Source: Erwinia mallotivora (GTDB lineage: Bacteria; Pseudomonadota; Gammaproteobacteria; Enterobacterales; Enterobacteriaceae). Taken from it: DNA of 64,000 bases. The notes below the pieces were generated by a model. The model was not told the origin of the DNA and made no database searches. It saw only the letters and a list, made by a program, of their open reading frames with translations. Both the position numbers and the translations under genes were made by a program. This document shows positions 52,206 through 61,759 of the stretch, piece by piece (position 1 is the stretch's first letter; every line of letters begins with the position of its first letter). The DNA is taken from positions 1-64,000 of the forward strand of contig NZ_JFHN01000066.1 in the NCBI RefSeq assembly GCF_000590885.1, given 5' to 3'.

Positions 52206-53396
52206 TTACCAGCTGACCGGCAACGCGCTGACACCACGCAGGTTTGCCCGCTGGTTGCGGCAAATGCCCTCTTTTATCAGCCGCATTTCCGGCAGGCGGG
52301 TCAGCAACACCTCCAGCGCAACCTCCATCTCGGCCAGCGCCAGCCGGTATCCCATACAGTGATGAATACCGCCGCCAAAAGAGAGGCAGCGCCCTTCCCG
52401 ACGGCGGATGTTCAGCCTGTCCGGCATCGGGAACACCTCCGAATCATGGTTGGCGGCTCCCAGGCTGAGAAAAAGGCTGGTTCCACGGGGTATCAGCTGG
52501 CCTGCCAGCTCAATATCCTCATGCGCCGAGCGATAGAGCATCTGCACAGAGCTGTCGTAGCGCAGGCATTCCGTAATGGCGGCCGGTATCAGTGTGTGGT
52601 CCTGCTTCAGCTGTTCCAACTGCTCAGGGTTGTCGTGCAGGGCCATCACCGTGTTGCACAGCATGTTTGAGGTGGTTTCATGCCCGGCAATAAACAGCAA
52701 AATAACGTTGGCAATAATTTCATCGTCATCCAGCCTGTCGCCGTCGTCTCCGCTGCGCAGGAAAAGCGAGACCAGGTCACTGGCGGTGCTGCCACGCCGG
52801 GAAATAATCAGCGTGCTGAAATAGTCTTCCAGGGCGGTGAACGCATCTTCGGCCTTCAGCAGGTCTTGCTGAGTGATCTGCGGGTCGAAGAGTCTGACCA
52901 GCGCAGATGCCGCGCCACCCAGTCTGGCCGCATCTGACTCCGGAACGTCCAGCATCCGGCAGATAATGCGCACCGGAAGCGGGAATGCAAACGCCTGAGC
53001 GAGGTCGCACGCGCGGCGATCGATGAAGGAATCGACCAGTTCATTTGCCACCGTCAGGGCCATCTCCCTCAGCGGCTGAATCTCTTTGGTGCTGAAGGAC
53101 TTCATCACCAGTCCCCTCAGTCGGGTATGTTCCGGCGGGTTGAGAACAAGAAACATTTTGCTCATGCCGCGAAATACCGGACGTGCAGCCGCTTCTTCGC
53201 CAAAACGCAGCCGGACGCTGGCCATGTAGTTTTTACCTGCCCGCCGATCGTTCAGCAGAGCATCCACCACGGCGTGGCTGCCGCTGATGATGATGTTTTC
53301 TCCACTGCGGATCAGCGGCCCCTGTTGATGGAGCTTGCTGTACAGCGGAAAAGGATTTTCACAATAGTCCGGGTTCATCAGTTCACTGAGCTGCAT
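52206..53396 (-). CDS. Cytochrome P450
   Basis: A 396-residue soluble bacterial P450. Hallmarks: EHTRLRGLV (C helix, heme propionate contact), I helix FIAGHETTSN with the acid-alcohol pair (Glu240, Thr241), ExxR in ECLRYD (276-279), and the heme loop FGGGIHHCMG with Cys347 as thiolate ligand. P450s are rare in enterobacteria, which makes this an acquired gene. No ferredoxin or reductase gene is adjacent, so electron donors must come from elsewhere. CGGAGATAA precedes the ATG. Together with the cupin it may oxidise a plant- or microbe-derived compound; the substrate is unknown. Confidence 0.95.
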   Translation of the reverse strand: MQLSELMNPDYCENPFPLYSKLHQQGPLIRSGENIIISGSHAVVDALLNDRRAGKNYMASVRLRFGEEAAARPVFRGMSKMFLVLNPPEHTRLRGLVMKSFSTKEIQPLREMALTVANELVDSFIDRRACDLAQAFAFPLPVRIICRMLDVPESDAARLGGAASALVRLFDPQITQQDLLKAEDAFTALEDYFSTLIISRRGSTASDLVSLFLRSGDDGDRLDDDEIIANVILLFIAGHETTSNMLCNTVMALHDNPEQLEQLKQDHTLIPAAITECLRYDSSVQMLYRSAHEDIELAGQLIPRGTSLFLSLGAANHDSEVFPMPDRLNIRRREGRCLSFGGGIHHCMGYRLALAEMEVALEVLLTRLPEMRLIKEGICRNQRANLRGVSALPVSW

Positions 53397-53872
53397 ACCT
53401 TATCTCCGGATAATGCGTGCCTGCGGGAGGGTTGCCATATAGAAAGTGCTTCGATCATTTTTAACAAAATTCGTTACCGTTATGTTATTCCGTCACTGTA
53501 CCCCTGTTGAATAAGCAGCGAACAGTAGCGAAATATCAGCCAGTCTCACTAATAAAGAATGGAATTAACTTACACAAAAAAAATAACATAGTGTGATTAT
53601 TTTGTTTTCAGAATGTAAATTTTGATGTCGTAAACAGGTAGCAGATTAAGAAGACCTCTGGCTGAAAACAGCTGCAAAACTCAACGCTGGCTATGAGCAT
53701 CAGGAATACCTTCCAGCCCTTTCCGACAGGTGATACATCATTTTCTTTAAAGCTTTCTCTTTTACAGCCGTTACTTATAGCTGCAAGTGATTTGCATGCA
53801 ATGAATGCCTCCATCAGCTATCAGACTGAGGGCGGTAGCATGTTGCTGATTTAACTTTTTACAGAGGAATGT
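53397..53872. other. Divergent intergenic region between P450 and nuclease-like gene
   Basis: About 475 bases. The P450 side should carry its promoter. A 68-codon frame on the minus strand (53608-53814) lacks a ribosome-binding site and is not taken as a gene. The AT-rich part around 53,560-53,640 may hold promoters for both sides. Confidence 0.5.
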
Positions 53873-54370
53873 ATGGCAATACATCACTATAAATCTAAAG
53901 CCGCCCACCTGGCGGTAATGGCAGAGCTGGCATGGCGTGAATACAATGTGGCTATGCCGGAAATTGATATTGGTGACGATATATTCGCAGTGAAAGATTC
54001 GTCCGGGAATATGTGGAGATTGCAGGTAAAATACAGCCAGGCAAAAAAATTAAAGAAAGGATACTCTGGAACCTTTGGCGTGAGGCATGACCAGCTGGTA
54101 AAACCAACCTCTCCGGAACTTTACTATGTTTTTGTTATAAAAAAAGAGTGTGGAAACTGGTTTTATTTAATCCTTCCCCGACAGGCACTGGAAACTCATT
54201 TCACAAGCAATAAATTCGGCCATGTCTTCTTTAATAAAAGTCTGAAAAAAGAAGTCATCAATTTCCATGTATTTTTCAATGATAATGGAGAAGTCAGTTA
54301 CAGTACGGGGTCGAAGAAGAAATTTTTAACCGATTATCTGAATAACTGGGGAAAAATACCAGCGATTTAA
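53873..54370 (+). CDS. Stand-alone PD-(D/E)XK-like nuclease-fold protein
   Basis: A 165-residue protein that shows the core of the restriction-endonuclease fold as found in Hjc-like and DUF4365-type proteins: an N-terminal helix with Glu19 (AAHLAVMAELAWREYNV), an acidic site at IDIGDDIFAV (Asp35/Asp36), and strand-end QVK (51-53) in WRLQVKYSQ. A later helix-strand part (LYYVFVIKKECGNWFYLILPRQAL) completes the fold. It stands alone, without a methyltransferase or helicase neighbour. Function could be DNA repair, defence or a degraded toxin; the catalytic set appears intact. AGAGGAATGT precedes the ATG. Confidence 0.65.
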   Translation: MAIHHYKSKAAHLAVMAELAWREYNVAMPEIDIGDDIFAVKDSSGNMWRLQVKYSQAKKLKKGYSGTFGVRHDQLVKPTSPELYYVFVIKKECGNWFYLILPRQALETHFTSNKFGHVFFNKSLKKEVINFHVFFNDNGEVSYSTGSKKKFLTDYLNNWGKIPAI

Positions 54371-54539
54371 CCTTCACAAAACAGAATATAATTACCTGCT
54401 AACCGAGCGGGAATGCGGGTAACAGCGAGTTTTATGATGGAAGAGTTAAATGCAAGTACTGTATTTTTCCTTCTCGCCTTATCCTTTGCAATTAAATAAA
54501 TTTCTCAACACAAACCAGACCAATGGAATAAAAATTAAT

Positions 54540-55214
54540 ATGAACAGGTTAGTCATTACAGGTGTATTGTCTTTAGCATTTTTGACCGGCTGCGCAGGGA
54601 AAAACAATGCACACAAAGTGCAGGCCGCCAGTGGCAGTTCGCTGGACGTCTCCAGTACTTTTGTATCCACAGATATGAACAATAATCACTACCCGGATAT
54701 AAAACTTCGCGTGGTATCACCTGTCACCACCGGTGCTATGGTGGGGCTGTCAGTAATGACAGCGGTTCTGGGCGGAGGGATCGGGAGTGCTACATTTGAC
54801 AAGAACCAGTATAAGGGCACGTCAGTAGACACGATGCCGGAGCCGACATCCGGCTATTTTTCACCGCGAGCGGAAGTAAAAATTAAGCACTGGCTGGACA
54901 AAAATGGTAATGGATATGTCTGGACCCAACCTTTGTATATTGCGGCCGCGCAATGGTCACTGATTTATACCGATATGTCGGCCAGTAACAGCAACTATGA
55001 TTTAACCTGGCGGGTGGTATTTTACAAACGTCCGGAAGGCGGAAATATACTGAGTGCATATATAATATCAGAGTGTTCGCCTACCCACGTCACCGCGCCG
55101 TTAAATGACTGGAAGGCCAACAATTACGCCAGAGTGACGCTGGAAACGCAAAAGATGATGGATGCCTGCCTTCTTGAGCTGGAAAATCAGTTGCCACGAT
55201 TGTTAAAGAAATAA
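54540..55214 (+). CDS. Putative lipoprotein
   Basis: A 224-residue protein starting MNRLVITGVLSLAFLTGC, with Cys18 as lipid-attachment site. The mature part contains a glycine-rich hydrophobic stretch (TTGAMVGLSVMTAVLGGGIGSATF) that may contact the membrane, and a beta-rich domain with two cysteines (ISECSPT, DACLLE). The frame extends 30 codons upstream, but that part has no protein character and the lipoprotein signal fixes the start. The opening LVITGV and length resemble the lipoprotein at 58413. Family unknown. A GC-rich hairpin (CTGCCTGCCC/GGGCAGGCAG, 55224-55252) follows. Confidence 0.75.
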   Translation: MNRLVITGVLSLAFLTGCAGKNNAHKVQAASGSSLDVSSTFVSTDMNNNHYPDIKLRVVSPVTTGAMVGLSVMTAVLGGGIGSATFDKNQYKGTSVDTMPEPTSGYFSPRAEVKIKHWLDKNGNGYVWTQPLYIAAAQWSLIYTDMSASNSNYDLTWRVVFYKRPEGGNILSAYIISECSPTHVTAPLNDWKANNYARVTLETQKMMDACLLELENQLPRLLKK

Positions 55215-55345
55215 CGCCGGTCGCTGCCTGCCCTGATGATATGGGCAGGCAGGATAGCGGCTGGTGCTACATCATGAGGCCCTGCTGCCACGGCTTAACA
55301 GCTGAAGAGCGTCTCACTCATTGACCTTTCGCTGGCTCCCTGGTA

Positions 55346-56160
55346 TCAGGGGGTTGCTCCGGGATACAGCCCTTTTAGTTCCGCAAGGCGACTGGCATCA
55401 CGTTCAGTAAAGTCAGCATCACCAAATATCTGGTTTCCCTGGGGATCATCTATACGAATAACTGTAACCGTAAAGACGGCATCTGCCGGTACCTCAACAT
55501 TGCCCCAGTCAGACAAGGGACTGGGCGCGAGACGCCAGTCAGCTTTCTCTCCCGGCTCCAGACCACCAGGAATTTGATAGCTGAAGGTGTCTGTGTACCA
55601 GGGCACCTGACGACCCGGGCTGGAAATTACGCCACGGAAATCGGCGCGGGAAACGGATTCAGACGTGCCATTCTCTACGCTCAGCGCAATAACAGGCTGG
55701 ATGTTGCCATATTTTTTTTCTCAAAATAAAAACGCGAGCGTGTGACCGCGAAAGCCTCAAGCTTTTTCAGGTTTTCCTGTGCATTAGCCTGTTTTTGTTC
55801 AAGTTCTGCGATTTCCTGGAGGGCCTGAGCCTTTTCTTTTTCAGCCCGTTCCTTGCGGATCATCTCAGCGTAGTTGATGACTTCCTGGCCGGTTTTCCCT
55901 GAAAGATCGCTTTTCATTTGCGCTTCAACACCCGCAGTGTTGTTCGTCATCCCTGCCTGCACGGGGTCTTTAACGTTCAGGTGGTTGAAAGCTACCACCT
56001 TAAGTGCGTCATCATAAGATGCGCGCTGTTCTTCAGGCAGTGATGCTCTGACCTTTTGAACAGAGGACTTCATGCTCTCATCACTGGACGTATCAATTTT
56101 TGGCTGGTCACAGCCACTGAGCACCAATGTCACTGCCAGCGCGACCCAAACTCTTCTCAT
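55346..56160 (-). pseudogene. Lipoprotein gene interrupted in an A8 tract
   Basis: Two frames form one protein. The first (56160 to 55681) begins MRRVWVALAVTLVLSGC with a lipobox and a coiled coil rich in Glu/Lys/Gln (about 110-145); the second, ending at 55346, continues the fold with YGNIQPVIALSVENGTS... and FSYQIPGGLEPGEKADWRL, a beta-sandwich resembling DUF6694-like lipoproteins. One extra base in the A8 run of the coding strand (55712-55719 on the plus strand as T8) joins them into a protein of about 271 residues. It may be a true frameshift, phase-variable or slippage-expressed gene, or a sequencing slip. The ATG at 56160 is preferred over 56166 because AAGG abuts the latter. Confidence 0.8.
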
Positions 56161-56550
56161 AACCATCCTTTACCCGTAACACTGCGACAGGACGAATCCT
56201 AAATGCCACCAGAAACATTTGGAAGCACTTTGCGATAACAAGATAAGAGAAAGTTTCAAAAAATTAACGCGGCCCAATGACTCTGGCTGTGCCGGATGCG
56301 CTTAGCTGACTGCGAACAGCCAGCCATAACGACAGAGTAGTTAATCATTATGCTGAACCCGTGATCTGCCTGCCGTTCAGTAACAGACGGGGATATTTGA
56401 AATGCGCCCCCGGTGGGCAATAGTTTCGCACTTCGCTCATAGCTGGTCTGATGAAGTTGCTGAGCGTGTGCTTTGTGCCAGCAGCGCCCCCTTTCAACAT
56501 AACCATGACTCAATGGGGGCCACGCATAATCATTCAATCAGCAGGCCAGT

Positions 56551-57456
56551 TCAGCGGAAAAACGTCGCCAGCGCCTCAGCCAGTGCCTGCGGTTGTTCAT
56601 CCGGAATGAAATGGCCGCAATGTTGCAGGGTAATTCCCGTGACATTATCAGCAAACTGCCTCAACGGCGTGGCCATATCGGGGATGGAACCTTGCTCCGC
56701 GCTGATGGCCAGCAGTGGAAGTGTCATTTTATGATGCTCGCTCAGAGTCCGGTTCTGTGCAGCTGATATCGTTACCTCACGGTATGGCGCCAGGCCGGCA
56801 CGCAATGCGCCGTTCTGCCTTAACAAACGGTTATATTCCGACATATCGCCATCGCTGAAAGCCATTGGACTGGCTGTCTTGCGTCGCAGGAACCATTCAA
56901 GGTAGATCTCTTCACGTCCGGTGATTAATGCTTCAGGAAGATCGGGTAATAAATGAAAAGCGAAGTGCCATGTTTTCCATGCTTTATCAGGTGTGACTGG
57001 CAGGGCATCAGGCAGGGTTATGCCTGGAATTCCCGCATCAAGCAGGGCCAGCTTGATCACCTGTTGGTTGTAGAGCATGGCGTAGGGCCAGGCAACCCAG
57101 GCTCCAACGTCGTGAGCAGAAAGGTAATAACGCTCAATCGCAAGCTTTTGCATCAGGCCCCGCACCTTCCCGGCAAGCGCCTGCGTATCATAGCCGAATT
57201 GCGGTTTGTCGGAATCGCCCTGTCCAGGCAGATCCGGTGCGATAATCTGATAGCGGTCGGCCAACAGTACCATTACCTGACGCCAGGCGTACCAGCTTTG
57301 AGGGAAGCCAGCCAACAGTAATACAACTTCGCCCTGTGGATTGCCCCCTCTTACATAGTGCAAACGAACACCCTCTATTGTTTCGTAGTGATGTGAAAAC
57401 CCTGGCATCCCTGTGACAGGCTGTGACCAGCATTGGACAGTTGTATTGTCAATCAT
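56551..57456 (-). CDS. Alpha/beta hydrolase, epoxide-hydrolase-like
   Basis: A 301-residue alpha/beta-fold hydrolase. The oxyanion region reads LLAGFPQSWYAWRQV (family usual HGFP, here AGFP), the nucleophile elbow LSAHDVGAWVAW with Asp (about 115) as in epoxide hydrolases and haloalkane/fluoroacetate dehalogenases, and the catalytic His is in LQHCGHFIPDEQP. APDLPGQGDSDKP precedes the elbow as usual. It lies 50 bases downstream of the TetR gene, which probably represses both. It may detoxify an epoxide or similar electrophile. The stretch 56,161-56,550 behind it holds no supported gene. Confidence 0.9.
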   Translation of the reverse strand: MIDNTTVQCWSQPVTGMPGFSHHYETIEGVRLHYVRGGNPQGEVVLLLAGFPQSWYAWRQVMVLLADRYQIIAPDLPGQGDSDKPQFGYDTQALAGKVRGLMQKLAIERYYLSAHDVGAWVAWPYAMLYNQQVIKLALLDAGIPGITLPDALPVTPDKAWKTWHFAFHLLPDLPEALITGREEIYLEWFLRRKTASPMAFSDGDMSEYNRLLRQNGALRAGLAPYREVTISAAQNRTLSEHHKMTLPLLAISAEQGSIPDMATPLRQFADNVTGITLQHCGHFIPDEQPQALAEALATFFR

Positions 57457-57506
57457 TCATAACTCCGGTTAATTAGAAAATGACCATTTCCTTATCAGAG
57501 AAAATT

Positions 57507-58127
57507 TTAATCGAGCATGTGCAGTACTGTCGAAATCACAAACTCGCCCGCGGCAATATCCTTTATTTTTCCTGCCACACGCATTCCCAGCACCAGACAT
57601 ACCAGTAGGTCACTCAGCGCTTCAGCATCATGTTGCGGGTTAACAGAGCCGTCCTTCTGCCCCTTTTCAATCAGCTGCTGAATAGTTTGCTGATTACGCT
57701 GAAGCGCAACCTGTGCCAGTTCTGAAAGCCTGGCATCAGACTGCTGTAATTCGATGGCGCTGCCGACGACCAGGCAGCCACGCCGCCCTTCAACAGCACT
57801 GGCAGATTCAAGATAAAATCGAAACAGCTCAGCGATCCCTGACCGACCATCAGGCTGTTGCGCCAGCCGCTGTCGCAGCGACTTATTACGCCGCGACGTA
57901 TAACGCTCAAATGCCTGTAAAAAAAGGTTACGCTTGTCATGAAAAGCTTTGTAGATGCTCCCGGAGGTGAGTTGCATGCCTTTGCTCAGATCACTAATCG
58001 AAGCGTTGTAATAACCTTTTTCACGGAACACGAGGATGGCAAGGTCAAGCGCCTCATCCACGTCAAACTGCCGGGGGCGACCGCGTTCACGAACTTTCTG
58101 AGACCACTCTGTCATCATCTGCACCAT
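57507..58127 (-). CDS. TetR-family regulator
   Basis: A 206-residue TetR-type repressor. DNA-binding domain at about 15-65: RGRPRQFDVDEALDLAILVFREKGYYNASISDLSKGMQLTSGSIYKAFHDKRNLFLQAFERY. The C-terminal ligand domain has the TetR_C look with GCLVVGSAIELQ. The start codon at 58127 lies inside a 36-base perfect palindrome (58124-58159); in-frame ATGs at 58118 and 58115 just past it are alternative starts. The palindrome makes autoregulation very likely, and the hydrolase gene behind is the probable second target. Confidence 0.9.
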   Translation of the reverse strand: MVQMMTEWSQKVRERGRPRQFDVDEALDLAILVFREKGYYNASISDLSKGMQLTSGSIYKAFHDKRNLFLQAFERYTSRRNKSLRQRLAQQPDGRSGIAELFRFYLESASAVEGRRGCLVVGSAIELQQSDARLSELAQVALQRNQQTIQQLIEKGQKDGSVNPQHDAEALSDLLVCLVLGMRVAGKIKDIAAGEFVISTVLHMLD

Positions 58128-58159
58128 GATTTAGGAATCGATCGATTCCTAAATCATGG
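58124..58159. promoter_or_regulatory. 36-base perfect palindrome, probable TetR operator
   Basis: Two 18-base arms (CCATGATTTAGGAATCGA and its exact complement) meet without a spacer. The inner AGGAATCGATCGATTCCT part resembles a typical TetR operator in size. It overlaps the first possible start codon of the TetR gene. Confidence 0.8.
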
Positions 58160-58412
58160 CAGATAATTCAACAGAATAAAAGCGAGCGGATATATCAGTT
58201 TTCCCGCTTTAATTTTCGCTCTTCGCTCAATGCGGAAATGGTGCTTACCAGGCCTGTCCCTTACGTGCCAGAAACTGACATTGCTAACGGAACGGTGAGT
58301 TAAAATATGGGGAGCATATCAGTAATGGTAAATGACTCGCTTAATATTCGTTTAAAGTTTTCCCGGCCTGAGTCGATTAAATAAAAATAAACAAAGACGA
58401 AAGGTGATGCGC

Positions 58413-58946
58413 ATGTATGGAAAGCTGGTCATTACAGGAGTAGTGATTACGTTGTTGAGTGGATGTACTGCGGGGTTCAGACCTGCGCTGGAAGACTATA
58501 AAGGTTCAGATGCAGCCCGGATTCGTGTTGCATCCGATGGCAACACGGCTCTTCAATTTTACGAAAAACAGGTAAGTGGTTGTTATAAAAAAATTCTGGA
58601 GCGCAGGGTTACTGCCAGTCTGGCTATTCTCGGTATTCCTGTCACAGGAAATAAAAAAATTGGAATGCCAGTGTCATCTGACAACAAGGGCGTTTTCATA
58701 AATGAATTTACTATCAAGCCAGGGCAACTGGTGACGGTTATTCATTACTGGACTCAATCTGGGTACTATCAAAATACAGAACACTCTGCCTCCGAAAGAT
58801 TCATTCCTCAGCCAAATCATGATTACGATATCGTCGTTACTGGCTCAAGATTTTCCGGAGATAGCGTATCGGTAAAAGATCTGGATTCAAACGCTAAGAT
58901 AGTGGATTGGGAAGGCAACTACTGTCCCTCTGGCATGTTCGATTAA
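58413..58946 (+). CDS. Putative lipoprotein
   Basis: A 177-residue protein with the lipoprotein signal MYGKLVITGVVITLLSGC. The mature part is small, mixed alpha/beta, with two cysteines (VSGCYKK and NYCPSG). GTG 58404 and ATG 58407 are also in frame, but AAAGG lies 8 bases before the ATG at 58413, which fits best. Family unknown; the signal sequence resembles that of the lipoprotein at 54540. A terminator-like hairpin (AGCTCAC/GTGGGCT, then TTTTTC) follows at about 58,998-59,021. Confidence 0.72.
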   Translation: MYGKLVITGVVITLLSGCTAGFRPALEDYKGSDAARIRVASDGNTALQFYEKQVSGCYKKILERRVTASLAILGIPVTGNKKIGMPVSSDNKGVFINEFTIKPGQLVTVIHYWTQSGYYQNTEHSASERFIPQPNHDYDIVVTGSRFSGDSVSVKDLDSNAKIVDWEGNYCPSGMFD

Positions 58947-59642
58947 TTGCAAGATACACGTCAGGTCACTGTCTGAAGGGCAATAATCGGGTTTAAGCTC
59001 ACCCAGGAGTGGGCTTTTTCATGGCGGATATGTCTCTCGGTGAAGTGGAAAAAAGACCAGATGCTTTAATTTAGCGGCACACAGCAGAGGAAAGTAGCTC
59101 GCAACCCGTTATCTGTTTGATTTTTATCGTCAGTAACCTCGAACTCCAGCATGAACGCTGAAAACCTAAGTCGACGGGAGAGCGTTCAATAAGTCGCTTC
59201 AGCAGAGCGTATATCTGCTCTAAAGTCCAGCGTTATCCGCGTCATGCTGAAATGGATTCAAGACCTTCGGCACCGTAAAGTGTAAACCGGTTAATCCAGC
59301 GTCCAACGTAAGAACGGGCGCAGCACAGCGATAAGCCTGCGGGCATGTTTCTTATCGGGGGTTTAGTGGATAGTGTTCTGCATCAGGCGTCATTCACTAC
59401 GTGATATTGGATCTATGATCGGCATCGCTCAGTCCCATTGGTGACAGGATTGGTGTGGCGATTGATCAGATCGCACAATTCGGGCTGAGTTCCCTCGAAG
59501 GGATCTACTATTCGGAACAGCCATTTAGACAGAGGCTAAAACTATTACCAGCTGTTAGCGTTAAAAATTAGATTAGTATAATTTTATCCTGGAGGACTCT
59601 CGTTTCTTCAAGGGTTGGAAAAATAACAGGTAAGGTAAGCAC
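58947..59642. other. Gene-poor stretch with IS relic
   Basis: About 700 bases without an intact gene. It contains a terminator-like hairpin at its start, an IS630-type transposase relic (59060-59390) and, near the right end, AT-rich sequence before the gene at 59643. Confidence 0.6.
59060..59390 (-). mobile_element. Relic of an IS630-family transposase
   Basis: On the minus strand one frame reads ARSYVGRWINRFTLYGAEGL, then RWTLEQIYALLKRLIERSPVDLGFQRSCWS and LLTIKIKQITGCEL, matching the N-terminal helix-turn-helix region of IS630-type transposases (compare the usual VGRWIRWFTLYGVEGLKSL). Three or more in-frame stops, no start codon and no catalytic DDE part: a dead fragment. No inverted ends or TA duplication could be identified. 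Confidence 0.65.
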
Positions 59643-60125
59643 ATGACAACAATCATTACAGGCATAGCGGTTGCTTTCTTTGTGGCCATCATGGCCAGAC
59701 AGCTTAAAATATCGGAATTTCGACAGATCTGGATTAATGAGATCCGAAAGGAAATATCGGAGTATATAACTAAGGCTGATGAATGGTCGGAAACATATTT
59801 AGATTATAACCTTGAATCAGCACAGGAAAAAAAAGCACAGGGATATCTGAAATTAAATACTCTAAAGTACGAAGCTTTTCGATTATACCGAAGTATTGAG
59901 ATTCGGTTCAAGCTTGACGATGATGAGGCTAATGAATTGTTGTCGACGCTGATTAATCTCTTAGATCCTAAATTTTCCGAAAGGAGTGCCTGGCGAGAGG
60001 AGGCTGATAAGGGAGTCTTACAAACTCGCATGCTACTCAAAAAAGAATGGGAAACAACTAAAAATCCTTTTGGAACCATCGCTGCTTTCAGGTTCTTTGC
60101 CTTTCTGCGTAAAGGCGAAAAATGA
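59643..60125 (+). CDS. Hypothetical membrane-anchored protein
   Basis: A 160-residue protein with one N-terminal membrane segment (IITGIAVAFFVAIMA) and a long, charged, helical cytoplasmic or periplasmic part (EFRQIWINEIRKEISEYITKADEWSETYLDYNLESAQEKKAQ...; IEIRFKLDDDEANELLSTLINLLDPKF). The plan resembles small membrane proteins annotated as DUF in defence and prophage regions, but no family can be assigned. AAGGTAAG precedes the ATG. It stands alone between the IS relic and a convergent unknown gene; a hairpin (AGCCTG/CAGGC) lies at about 60,184-60,205. Confidence 0.7.
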   Translation: MTTIITGIAVAFFVAIMARQLKISEFRQIWINEIRKEISEYITKADEWSETYLDYNLESAQEKKAQGYLKLNTLKYEAFRLYRSIEIRFKLDDDEANELLSTLINLLDPKFSERSAWREEADKGVLQTRMLLKKEWETTKNPFGTIAAFRFFAFLRKGEK

Positions 60126-60290
60126 TGTCTTCCAGAATGCCTTTACCAGGGGTTGGCCTGGAAAAGGGGAAATATTCTACGTTAAGCCTGTTTCGTAAGC
60201 AGGCATAATTGTCTGCTGTGTGCCGGGGGCGGACATTTTCACCTGAGATCCTCTATGAAAGTGAAGTAAGTCCACATTTGCACTTCACGA

Positions 60291-61759
60291 TTATTTTTCC
60301 CTGGATGGAAAGTCGTGCAAATCGTATTCATAGAATAGCATTGAATTATCTACAATAGTATTTTTCTTAGTTAATAACCTCATTGCAATTAATTTTTTTT
60401 CAATAGATTCGATATCAGCATTTATCTTAAAAAGATTATTCCCATTAATATATTCCAGAACACATTCAACTTTCTCGTTATAAGTAAGCCCCCTCAGAAA
60501 ATTTTGTGAGGAGCCATTCTTCGTGGTTTCAGAATATATGGTCCTTAATTGAGTATACTTTGAAAAAATTTCAGGAATATTTGAACAATCTAACGATTCC
60601 GCAGCCAGAATCGCATCAATCGATTGAGGGTTTTGGCAGGCCATTTTTTTATTGCCGAAGATATTGAAGTATCTTTTTTACCACTTTTAGAACCAACACT
60701 TTCAAACTCAAGTTTGTTAAGCGCATCCGCAGCTAATGCATTTGAATATAATTCAATATGATCATCAATGAAGGCTTGAGAGCAAGGAGTTGCACTAACT
60801 GGATACCACATGCCATTTCGTTTTCTTGAAGGTACTCCCATTTTCATTCTGAGACATTGTGCAGCAACCAGTTTGTAATGTTGGGCAGTGGCCAGATTTT
60901 GCGTTCCATTCTTTTTAAGTTGAGCAAACGAGTTATCAGTGAAGTTGCCAGTGATTTTATCACTCAGGAATTGATTGAGTGCCTGAAAATGTGTAATTGA
61001 TGCTATCTGATTATACTTTAATATTTTAAGTCCTGGGCTGTCAGTGTCTGCGCTGCGGCCTTTTAAGATTGGCGCAATAAGCCAACTATCAGAAAATTGA
61101 ACTAACTTTTCTATAATTTTATCCAGATATTTTACTACTTTACGGATGCTTATGGGTTGATGGTAGAGAATGTTGGCATATAACTCTGACAGATAGCCAC
61201 CATATTCCTCACTGAATGCAAAATCTGTGCGTGGATAATAAACTCGCAGATCTGTAGACCATACGCAGCCTGTCTTCGAAAGCTGCCGAATGTAGCTGGG
61301 GCTTGCTTTATGCATATGTGCGAGAAGATATATGCATCTGAGCATGTCATTATGATAAGGTTTGTCATCATCGTTCTCCCCAGTCTGCTTAAGATACTTT
61401 TTACGCCAGTCTTTATCATCCTCATTTTTTTTCACAGTACCCAAAATGATGTTGAGGTGGGACTTAAGTGCAGAGTCGTTAAAATTTTTCCAGAAATCTG
61501 ATCCCTCCATACCATCATCCAGGTACGCCAACTCGGTCCGAAGTTCCTTGAGTGAAAGTTTCCTGACTGAAGTTGGGTACTTTAGATAGTCGAAATCAGA
61601 CAGACCATCAAAAAATGACGGGGGCTTAGTTCCCAGCTCAACTTCATAAGGAAGCTGATATATCTCGCCATTTTTCAATGGATTATAGTTACCTGAATGC
61701 CGACGGCGAAGTGTGTCTTTATCGGTGATTGCAAGCTTTTCATCGCTAACAGATTTCAT
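60291..61759 (-). pseudogene. Unknown protein of about 490 residues, split at an A7 tract
   Basis: The first frame (61759-60590, 389 residues, MKSVSDEKLAITDKDTL...) ends in ...SSAIKKWPAKTLNRLMRF and appears to switch to gibberish after SAIKK. The second frame (to 60291) starts MACQNPQSIDAILAAESLD and continues with a sensible helical domain. One extra A in the A7 run of the coding strand (T7 at 60644-60650 on the plus strand) would join them as SAIKKMACQNPQS. The long part is helical and charged with no recognised domain. Either one gene broken by a single-base loss, or a pair made by programmed slippage. The small helical protein at 61899 is divergent. Confidence 0.65.

Noticed and set aside
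53608..53814. 68-codon frame on the minus strand
   Set aside because: No ribosome-binding site, unusual composition, AT-rich intergenic position.
56256..56537. 93-codon frame on the minus strand behind the alpha/beta hydrolase gene
   Set aside because: No start signal and no protein-like pattern; treated as intergenic.
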